A stretch of 64,000 nt of DNA from Leclercia sp. S52 (GTDB taxonomy: Bacteria; Pseudomonadota; Gammaproteobacteria; Enterobacterales; Enterobacteriaceae): positions 930,001 to 994,000 of the forward strand of contig NZ_CP152474.1 of the NCBI RefSeq assembly GCF_039727615.1, written 5' to 3'. The translations under genes and the position numbers were made by a program. Below the pieces are notes generated by a model that was not told the DNA's origin, searched no databases, and worked only from the letters and a program-made list of their open reading frames with translations. Shown here one piece after another: positions 57,831 through 64,000 of the stretch (positions are counted from its first letter, which is position 1; each line of letters opens with the position of its first letter).

Positions 57831-59372
57831 TTAGCGGTGTGTTTGGTGCAAAACTGTGGGCAGGTTAACAATTACGCGCGTGCCGCCCTGCGACTCGAGG
57901 GTTAACTCCCCGCCGAGGGCATGCACGCGCTCGCGCATTCCCTGAATACCAAAACCGGGGAGCTGCTGCGGGCTGATGCCGCTGCCGTTATCCCGCACCT
58001 CCAGGCGTAGCTGGTCGTGGTGCTCGCAGAGCAGGATGCTGACCTCGCTGGCATCGGCGTGTTTGCTGACGTTATTCAGCAGCTCCTGCAGCAGGCGATA
58101 GAGGGTAAAGACCAGGGTTTCGCTCTGTGGCGGGGTGGTCAGGCGGTAATCGAACCGGCACTGGATCCCGCGCTCGGCAAAGGCGAACTCGTTCACCAGG
58201 TGGTGCAGGGCCTCGTTTAAGGAGAGCTCGTCCAGCACCGGGGGGCGAAGCTGGCGCAGCAGCTGGCGGGTGGAGTGATGGATGCGCCGCGCCAGCTCGT
58301 TGATCTGCCCGGCGGCCTCCAGCGCCTGCGGGGTATCGCCCGCCCGCTTCACCAGCTGGGACTGGATCTGAATGGCGGTAATGTTCTGACCAATCTCGTC
58401 GTGCAGCTCCCGGGCCAGGTGCTTGCGGGTGTCCTCTTCGGTGTGGATCAGCTTTTCCGCCAGCGCGCGGCGGGCCTGGAGTTCGGCCTCCAGCCGACGG
58501 CGATAGTGGTCGAGGTTCATCGCCAGATGCTGCTGGCGGCTGATGGCGATCCCCAGCCCAATCCCCAGCAGCGACTGGGTGGCGAGGAAGATCTCCAGCT
58601 CCAGCAGGTCGCTGAACCCCACCCCGACCTGGCGGGCGATGGTGATCATCATGCTGCCCAGCAGCCCGGAGAGCACGCCCCCCTGCCAGCCGAACTTCCA
58701 CGCCATCACCACGTTGGGCAGGAACACCACGATCAGCAGCAGCCGCTCCAGGGCCGGGGAGAGCACCATCTGGGTGCCGATGCCGATGATAAAAAACAGA
58801 CTGCACCAGATGATCAGCGAGGTGCGCAGGGGCGGGTTACTGGTATCGAGCCCCAGCAGATGATAGCGGTGCTGCTGGCGTAAAAATTCAAACACCAGGT
58901 AGACGAACGGGGTCAGCAGCACCCCGCCGGTAAAGGAGGCCAGCGCCAGCAGGGTGGTTGGGCTGGCGAGAAACGGCGCCAGGATCAGGGTCTGGAGCAG
59001 GGCGTTAAGGGTCACCGCGGCGATCAGCAGCGACAGGCGCTGCCAGTAGAGCGGAAAGCGGTGCCAGAAATGTTGCGCCAGCCACGCACATAGGGTGCCC
59101 ACCAGCGGCACCACCAGCATCAGGTGATGGGTCAGGAGCTGTTCGCCGTGCAGCCAGAGCATGGCGGCCAGCGGGGGGAGAATCAACGCCGGCCAGAAGC
59201 GGCGCGAGAGCAGGATCAGCAGCGCCAGATACACGCCCTGGGGCAAAAACAGCGCCGCCTGCTGCCCGTTGCGGGTAAGGTAAAAACTGAGCGTCCACAG
59301 CATCAGCCAGCCGGTGCCCCAGGCCAGCATAATAAACAGCGAGAGGATGATGTGCCGCAGGGAGCGCCGCAT
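57831..59372 (-). CDS. UhpB-like sensor histidine kinase
   Basis: 513 residues. N-terminal MASE1-type membrane domain with about 8 TM helices (1-300), HisKA_3 dimerisation domain with phospho-His in HLARELHDEIGQNITAIQIQSQL, HATPase with LLNNVSKHADASEV and VRDNGSGISPQQLPGFGIQGMRERVHALGGEL. ATG 59372 overlaps the stop of the regulator gene (ATGA). This is the layout of UhpB and it pairs with the UhpA- and UhpC-like genes. Confidence 0.9.
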   Translation of the reverse strand: MRRSLRHIILSLFIMLAWGTGWLMLWTLSFYLTRNGQQAALFLPQGVYLALLILLSRRFWPALILPPLAAMLWLHGEQLLTHHLMLVVPLVGTLCAWLAQHFWHRFPLYWQRLSLLIAAVTLNALLQTLILAPFLASPTTLLALASFTGGVLLTPFVYLVFEFLRQQHRYHLLGLDTSNPPLRTSLIIWCSLFFIIGIGTQMVLSPALERLLLIVVFLPNVVMAWKFGWQGGVLSGLLGSMMITIARQVGVGFSDLLELEIFLATQSLLGIGLGIAISRQQHLAMNLDHYRRRLEAELQARRALAEKLIHTEEDTRKHLARELHDEIGQNITAIQIQSQLVKRAGDTPQALEAAGQINELARRIHHSTRQLLRQLRPPVLDELSLNEALHHLVNEFAFAERGIQCRFDYRLTTPPQSETLVFTLYRLLQELLNNVSKHADASEVSILLCEHHDQLRLEVRDNGSGISPQQLPGFGIQGMRERVHALGGELTLESQGGTRVIVNLPTVLHQTHR

Positions 59373-60001
59373 CAGTGGCCGGTCAGCAGCTGGTTGTCGA
59401 GGGCAAAATGCACCAGCTCGATGGTGCTGTTGCACTGCAGTTTGCCCAGCACGTTGGCGCGATGCACGTGAACGGTCTTGTGGCTGAGCTCGAGTTTAAA
59501 GGCAATCTCCTTCACGCTTTCGCCCTGAACCAGCAGCTCAAACACCTCTTTCTCGCGCGGGGTCAGCCCCGCCAGCGCCCGGGACACCGGCTCGCCGCCG
59601 CGCAGGGCTTTGACCGCATCGGCACAAAGATAATGGCCGCCCATCCCGACGGAGCGCACGGCCTGCACCAGCTCCTCCGGGCCGCAGCGTTTGGTGAGAT
59701 AGCCGCTGGCCCCGGCGTCCAGCGCGCTCTGCACAAAGGCGGGGGTGTCGTAGATGCTGAGGATAATCGCGCGAAAACCCGGCCGCTGCTGGCGCAGGCG
59801 TTTGAGCAGGCTGAGGCCGTTCTCATCGGGCATGGCGACGTCGAGCACCGCCACGTCGATGACATCGCGGCTGAGCGCGGGCCAGGCCTCGGCGGCGCTG
59901 CTGTACTGGCCTTCCACCACCAGATCCTCTTCCAGATTTAACAGCTGGGCGAACCCGGAACGCACCACCACGTGATCGTCCACCAGCACCACTTTGATCA
60001 T
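59372..60001 (-). CDS. UhpA-like response regulator (NarL/LuxR type)
   Basis: 209 residues. Receiver domain: VVLVDDHVVVRSGFAQLL, phospho-Asp in VAVLDVAMPDENGL, Lys in GYLTKR. LuxR HTH: LTPREKEVFELLVQGESVKEIAFKLELSHKTVHVHRANVLGKLQ. ATG 60001 is the family start (MIKVVLVDDHVV). First gene of a six-gene leftward unit: uhpA-like, uhpB-like, uhpC-like, afuA, afuB, afuC; it presumably activates afuABC in response to external sugar phosphate. Confidence 0.9.
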   Translation of the reverse strand: MIKVVLVDDHVVVRSGFAQLLNLEEDLVVEGQYSSAAEAWPALSRDVIDVAVLDVAMPDENGLSLLKRLRQQRPGFRAIILSIYDTPAFVQSALDAGASGYLTKRCGPEELVQAVRSVGMGGHYLCADAVKALRGGEPVSRALAGLTPREKEVFELLVQGESVKEIAFKLELSHKTVHVHRANVLGKLQCNSTIELVHFALDNQLLTGH

Positions 60002-60126
60002 CTCAAACACCTCAGCGGGATAATCCACCTATGATGCCTGCCAATGGTTGTCTGGCAATCACGTGCCTGCGGTTATGTAACGAATGTAACAAAATTGCAA
60101 TAAATGGGGTGCGGTGCGATTGGCTT

Positions 60127-60156
60127 GCCGGGTGGCGCTACGCTTACCCGGCCTAC
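60127..60156. repeat. Single REP unit
   Basis: GCCGGGTGGCGCTACGCTTA..GGCCTAC in the 367-bp gap between the uhpA-like and yhjA genes. The rest of the gap is very AT-rich (60156-60240) and holds an FNR site. Confidence 0.88.
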
Positions 60157-60265
60157 GTATATTTTTAATATAAATTAATATTTTTAAAATATTATTCAGC
60201 TGAATGTTTATTTGGCATCAATCGTTAAATCCTATTTAAACAATAGTCTTTGCCAATAATCATCC

Positions 60266-60306
60266 TTGATAACTGTCAACATAACTCACCCGCATCCTTT
60301 TATGAT
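60266..60306 (+). promoter_or_regulatory. FNR site and -10 element of yhjA
   Basis: TTGAT-AACT-GTCAA (60266-60279) matches the FNR consensus TTGAT-N4-ATCAA with one mismatch. TATGAT at 60301-60306 gives a start near 60313, placing the site at about -41, the class II position. FNR activation of yhjA is established in E. coli. Confidence 0.75.
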
Positions 60307-60368
60307 CAACAGGCTAAAAAAGAGAAAACAAATTCGTAATCTGGATACTCTGTTCTTAAGGATGGAAA

Positions 60369-61766
60369 ATGAAAATAATAACGCGAATTGCCGCCCTGTG
60401 CGCCGCAGGGGCGGTGGTCTGTTATCTGGGATTATCAGGCTACGTCTGGTATCACGATAAAGCCCGTATTCAGGAAAGTGATGTTCAGCTTTCAGCAATA
60501 AAAGAAAATAATCAAATTCTGAGCCTGTTCCGGGAAAAGGGGTGCGATTATTGCCATACCCCTTCCGCCGCCTTACCTTTTTATGCCTCGCTCCCCGTTG
60601 CCAAACAGCTGATGGAATATGACACCCGCCTCGGCTATAAATCTTTTAACCTCGAAGCGGTGCGCAGCGCGTTAATTAATGACCGCGCCGTCTCGCAAAG
60701 CGATTTAAATAAAATCGAATGGGTGATGCAGCATAACACCATGCCGCCGACGCGCTACGTTGCGCTGCACTGGGCCGGAAAAATGGATGACGATGAGCAG
60801 GTACTGATCCTCAACTGGATTAAGAAGCAGCGCGAAAGCCATTACGCCAGCCCGGACATGGCCGCCGCCCGTCGCAATGAGCCGGTGCAGCCGGTACCGA
60901 AATTCTTACCGGTGGAGGAGCAGAAGGTCGCGCTCGGCTTCCGCCTCTATCACGATACCCGCCTCTCCGGGGACAGCACAATCTCCTGCGCCAGCTGCCA
61001 TTCGCTGAACGCGGGCGGCGTGGATGGCCGACAAACCTCGCGGGGAGTCAACGGCGCCATTGGGCCGATCAACGCCCCGACGGTGTTTAACGCCACCTTT
61101 AACCTCGAGCAGTTCTGGGACGGTCGCGCCGCCGATCTGCAAAAACAGGCCGGTGGTCCGCCGCTGAACCCGATTGAGATGGCTTCGAAATCCTGGGATG
61201 AGATCGTCGCCAAACTGGATACCGATCCGGTGCTGAAAACCGCCTTTGAGACGGTCTACCCGCAGGGCTTCAACGGCGACACCATCACCGATGCCATTGC
61301 CGAATATGAAAAAACGCTGATCACCCCCGATGCCCCCTTCGATAAGTGGCTGCGCGGAGATGAAAACGCCCTGACGGCGCAGCAGAAGCACGGCTATGCG
61401 CTGTTCAAGGAGAACAAATGCGCCACCTGCCACGGCGGGGTGATCCTCGGCGGGCGCTCGTTTGAACCGCTGGGGCTGAAAAAAGAGTATGACTTCGGGG
61501 AGCTGACCGCCGCCGATATCGGGCGCATGAACGTCACCAAAGAGGTACGTGACCGTCTGCGTCAGAAGGTGCCGGGCCTGCGCAACGTGGCCTTAACCGC
61601 GCCGTACTTCCACCGTGGGGATGTGCCGTCCCTCGACGAGGCGGTGAAGCTGATGCTGCGCTACCAGGTCGGTACCAGTTTGCCGCAAAACGAGGTGGAC
61701 GATATTGTTGCCTTCCTCGACAGCCTGACCGGGGTTTATACCCCTTACCAGCCTGCCAGCCGTTAA
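60369..61766 (+). CDS. yhjA: Tri-haem cytochrome c peroxidase (quinol peroxidase) YhjA
   Basis: 465 residues anchored by an N-terminal TM helix (about 7-28), with three CxxCH haem sites: CDYCH (about 59), CASCH (about 213) and CATCH (about 355). The extra N-terminal haem domain distinguishes YhjA from ordinary di-haem CcpA. FWDGRAADLQKQAGGPPLNPIEM and APYFHRGDVPSLDEAV are peroxidase-family segments. It reduces hydrogen peroxide in the periplasm with electrons from quinol, allowing peroxide respiration without oxygen; the FNR site upstream fits. Confidence 0.92.
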   Translation: MKIITRIAALCAAGAVVCYLGLSGYVWYHDKARIQESDVQLSAIKENNQILSLFREKGCDYCHTPSAALPFYASLPVAKQLMEYDTRLGYKSFNLEAVRSALINDRAVSQSDLNKIEWVMQHNTMPPTRYVALHWAGKMDDDEQVLILNWIKKQRESHYASPDMAAARRNEPVQPVPKFLPVEEQKVALGFRLYHDTRLSGDSTISCASCHSLNAGGVDGRQTSRGVNGAIGPINAPTVFNATFNLEQFWDGRAADLQKQAGGPPLNPIEMASKSWDEIVAKLDTDPVLKTAFETVYPQGFNGDTITDAIAEYEKTLITPDAPFDKWLRGDENALTAQQKHGYALFKENKCATCHGGVILGGRSFEPLGLKKEYDFGELTAADIGRMNVTKEVRDRLRQKVPGLRNVALTAPYFHRGDVPSLDEAVKLMLRYQVGTSLPQNEVDDIVAFLDSLTGVYTPYQPASR

Positions 61767-61789
61767 CCTGACAGTAGCGCCCTTTGTTT

Positions 61790-61821
61790 GCCGGGTGGCG
61801 GCTACGCCTTACCCGGCCTAC
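61790..61821. repeat. Single REP unit
   Basis: GCCGGGTGGCGGCTACGCCT..CCGGCCTAC, 24 bp past the yhjA stop. Confidence 0.88.
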
Positions 61822-61970
61822 TTTGGGGTGTCGGCGTTATGCTTTTAGCGCCTGTCTATTGCCGAATTTTTTCTAAAAACGATTCGGCATTAACGATGCT
61901 TTTTAATTCCTTTATCAAAATTCCGCTGCCGGAAATACTGCCCTCATAACAACAGAGGGGAGCAGACATT

Positions 61971-62933
61971 ATGGCAATTTCATCGCGGTTTACCTTATTT
62001 GGCGCACTGGCGCTTTGGGCCGTTCAGGCGCAGGCTGTGGACGTCACCGTCGCGTATCAAACCTCCGCCGAGCCGGCAAAAGTGGCGCAGGCGGACAAAA
62101 CCTTCGAGAAAGCGAGCGGCGCGAAAGTTGACTGGCGTAAGTTCGACAGCGGCGCCAGCATCGTGCGGGCCCTTGCTTCCGGCGACGTGCAGATTGGCAA
62201 CCTCGGCTCCAGCCCGCTGGCGGTCGCGGCCAGTCAGCAGGTGCCGATCGAAGTCTTCCTGCTGGCCTCGCAGCTCGGCAATTCCGAAGCGCTGGTGGTG
62301 AAGAAAAACATCACTAAGCCCGAAGATCTGATCGGCAAACGCATCGCGGTGCCCTTTATCTCCACCACTCACTACAGCCTGCTCGCGGCCCTGAAACACT
62401 GGAACATTAAGCCGGGGCAGGTGGAAATCATCAACCTGCAACCGCCGGCCATTATCGCCGCCTGGCAGCGTGGCGATATTGATGGCGCCTATGTCTGGTC
62501 GCCTGCGGTGAACGAGCTGGAGAAAGACGGCAGCGTGCTGACCGACTCCGCCCAGGTGGGCCAGTGGGGCGCGCCAACCCTCGACGTCTGGGTAGTGCGT
62601 AAAGACTTTGCCGAGAAGCATCCTGAAGTGGTGAAAGCCTTCGCCAAAAGCGCCATCGATGCCCAGCAACCCTACATCGCCAACCCGGATGAGTGGCTGA
62701 AACAGCCTGCCAACCTGGAGAAACTCGCCCGCCTGAGCGGCGTGCCGGAGGCCGACGTGCCGGGTCTGGTGAAAGGCAATACCTATCTGACGCCTGCCCA
62801 GCAACAGCAGCAGCTGTCAGGCCCGGTGAACAAAGCCATTATTGATACCGCCGGCTTCCTGAAAGAGCAGGGCAAAGTGCCCGCGGTGGCGGCGGATTAC
62901 AGCCAGTACGTGACCGATCGCTTTGTGAAGTAA
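61971..62933 (+). CDS. tauA: Taurine ABC transporter periplasmic binding protein TauA
   Basis: 320 residues with signal peptide (cleaved at VQAQA/VDV) and SsuA/TauA-type binding domain: VAYQTSAEPAKVAQADKTFEK, KFDSGASIVRALASGDVQIGNLGSSPLAVAAS, RIAVPFISTTHYSLLAALKHW. Near-identical to E. coli TauA. Binds taurine as sulfur source under sulfate limitation. In E. coli the operon is activated by Cbl with CysB; I could not locate the site with confidence in the 61822-61970 leader. Confidence 0.95.
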   Translation: MAISSRFTLFGALALWAVQAQAVDVTVAYQTSAEPAKVAQADKTFEKASGAKVDWRKFDSGASIVRALASGDVQIGNLGSSPLAVAASQQVPIEVFLLASQLGNSEALVVKKNITKPEDLIGKRIAVPFISTTHYSLLAALKHWNIKPGQVEIINLQPPAIIAAWQRGDIDGAYVWSPAVNELEKDGSVLTDSAQVGQWGAPTLDVWVVRKDFAEKHPEVVKAFAKSAIDAQQPYIANPDEWLKQPANLEKLARLSGVPEADVPGLVKGNTYLTPAQQQQQLSGPVNKAIIDTAGFLKEQGKVPAVAADYSQYVTDRFVK

Positions 62934-62942
62934 GGGGGCCGT

Positions 62943-63710
62943 ATGCTGAATATTACAAATCTGTACGCCGATTACGCTGGCAAGCCTGCGCTGGAAGATA
63001 TCAACCTGACGCTGGATAGCGGCGAGCTGCTGGTGGTGCTCGGCCCGTCCGGCTGCGGGAAGACCACGCTGCTGAATCTGATCGCCGGGTTTGTACCCTA
63101 TCAGCACGGCACCATTCAACTCGAAGGGAAAAAGGTGGAGGGCCCCGGCGCCGAGCGCGGCGTGGTCTTCCAGAACGAAGGGCTGCTGCCGTGGCGTAAC
63201 GTGCAGGAGAACGTCGCTTTCGGCCTGCAGCTGGCGGGCACCTCGCGGGAACAACGGCTGGCCATTGCGCGCGAGATGCTGAAAAAAGTGGGCCTGGAAG
63301 GGGCGGAAAAACGCTTTATCTGGCAGCTCTCCGGCGGCCAGCGTCAGCGCGTCGGCATCGCCCGGGCGCTGGCGGCCAATCCGCAGCTATTGCTGCTGGA
63401 TGAACCCTTCGGGGCGCTGGACGCCTTTACCCGCGAGCAGATGCAAACCCTGCTTCTGCGCCTGTGGCACGAGACCGGCAAGCAGGTCCTGCTGATCACC
63501 CACGACATCGAAGAAGCGGTGTTTATGGCTACCGAACTGGTGCTGCTTTCACCGGGGCCGGGCCGGGTGCTCGAGCGTCTGCCGCTCAACTTTGCCCGCC
63601 GCTTTGTTGGCGGGGAACCGGTGCGCAGTATCAAGTCTGATCCCGAATTTATCGCCCAGCGCGAATACGTGCTGAGCCGCGTGTTTGAGCAGCGGGAGGC
63701 CTTCTCATGA
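62943..63710 (+). CDS. tauB: Taurine ABC transporter ATP-binding protein TauB
   Basis: 255 residues. Walker [13 protein letters not shown]-loop [14 protein letters not shown], signature [16 protein letters not shown], Walker [13 protein letters not shown], switch [13 protein letters not shown]. Matches E. coli TauB. Lies 9 bp after tauA; its stop overlaps the tauC start (ATGA). Confidence 0.95.
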   Translation: MLNITNLYADYAGKPALEDINLTLDSGELLVVLGPSGCGKTTLLNLIAGFVPYQHGTIQLEGKKVEGPGAERGVVFQNEGLLPWRNVQENVAFGLQLAGTSREQRLAIAREMLKKVGLEGAEKRFIWQLSGGQRQRVGIARALAANPQLLLLDEPFGALDAFTREQMQTLLLRLWHETGKQVLLITHDIEEAVFMATELVLLSPGPGRVLERLPLNFARRFVGGEPVRSIKSDPEFIAQREYVLSRVFEQREAFS

Positions 63711-64000
63711 GCATTGTGGTGAATGACAAAACGGCGGGCAAACGCCTGACCCTGCGCTGGCCCTTCTCCCGCCAGCTGACGCTCAGCGTCAGCACCCTGC
63801 TGGTGCTGCTGGCCGTGTGGTGGGCCGTAGCGGCGGCGCAGTGGGTAAGCCCGCTGTTCCTGCCGCCGCCGGGCCAGGTGCTGGTGAAACTGTTCACCAT
63901 CGCCGGTCCGCAGGGGTTTATGGATGCCACCCTGTGGCAGCATCTGGCGGCCAGCCTGGGGCGCATTCTGGTGGCCCTGCTGGCGGCGGTGATCCTCGGT
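63707..64000 (+). CDS. tauC: Taurine ABC transporter permease TauC, truncated by window end
   Basis: The first 98 codons are present: [22 protein letters not shown]1 in [18 protein letters not shown], then [41 protein letters not shown] as in E. coli TauC. The 3' part is beyond the window. Confidence 0.94.
   Translation, partial: MSIVVNDKTAGKRLTLRWPFSRQLTLSVSTLLVLLAVWWAVAAAQWVSPLFLPPPGQVLVKLFTIAGPQGFMDATLWQHLAASLGRILVALLAAVILG

Overview
The window is chromosomal DNA from a member of the Enterobacteriaceae. gpt, frsA, crl, phoE, proBA and thrW appear in the same order as in Escherichia coli and the products are near-identical to the E. coli proteins. REP/BIME repeats, a MetJ operator and a PhoB box are also present. 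The remaining gene content fits an Enterobacter/Lelliottia/Citrobacter-like relative better than E. coli itself, but I cannot fix the genus by eye.

Layout. 1-6007: conserved backbone (gpt 3' part, frsA, crl, phoE, proB, proA). 6039-8672: a large CHASE4-PAS-GGDEF-EAL c-di-GMP enzyme. 8989-9064: tRNA-Thr(CGU), thrW, the known insertion point of the E. coli CP4-6 island. 9.1-26.7 kb: accessory stress/detoxification region with a MarA-like regulator and a DUF1471 protein, LysR, two cytosolic aldo/keto reductases, an unrecognised protein, a seven-gene envelope operon with an embedded CusR/HprR-type two-component system, a divergent exported hydrolase, nitroreductase, Bcr/CflA efflux pump, a DUF1348 protein, TetR and an alpha/beta hydrolase. 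26.8-32.1 kb: paoABCD (periplasmic aldehyde oxidoreductase) plus a mocA-like gene. 32.3-34.9 kb: ubiD/ubiX-type hydroxyarylic acid decarboxylase genes with a divergent MarR. 34.9-44.0 kb: GlxA-type regulator, MFS carrier, YddG-type exporter, and a DHDPS-family lyase / aldehyde dehydrogenase / GntR / FAD-oxidoreductase catabolic set. 44.1-49.3 kb: MarR-GNAT protein, DUF1294 protein, HigBA-type toxin-antitoxin, a diguanylate cyclase and an AI-2E family transporter. 49.7-52.0 kb: mmuPM. 52.2-60.0 kb: a UhpABC-like sensory set upstream of afuABC. 60.4-61.8 kb: yhjA-type tri-haem peroxidase behind an FNR site. 61.97-64.0 kb: tauABC, cut by the window end.

Best candidate for an undescribed system: the operon at 13.9-20.2 kb. 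Every non-regulatory product in it carries an export signal (two look Tat-type, on an aldo/keto reductase and a flavodoxin), and it contains its own response regulator and sensor kinase. A perfect TGACA-N4-TGTCA dyad, the form known for CusR/HprR boxes, sits at its main promoter, at an internal promoter inside the kinase gene, and again 10 kb away between lysR and the DUF1471/marA-like pair. It looks like a local regulon for periplasmic redox or electrophile stress.

Caution about the sequence: at least eleven genes are broken, or falsely fused, at homopolymer runs (ten at C/G runs of 6-7, one at A7), and each is repaired by removing exactly one base. This looks like systematic over-calling in the assembly. 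I give repaired gene spans and flag each site. The apparent PaoA-PaoB and HigB-HigA fusions are almost certainly products of this.
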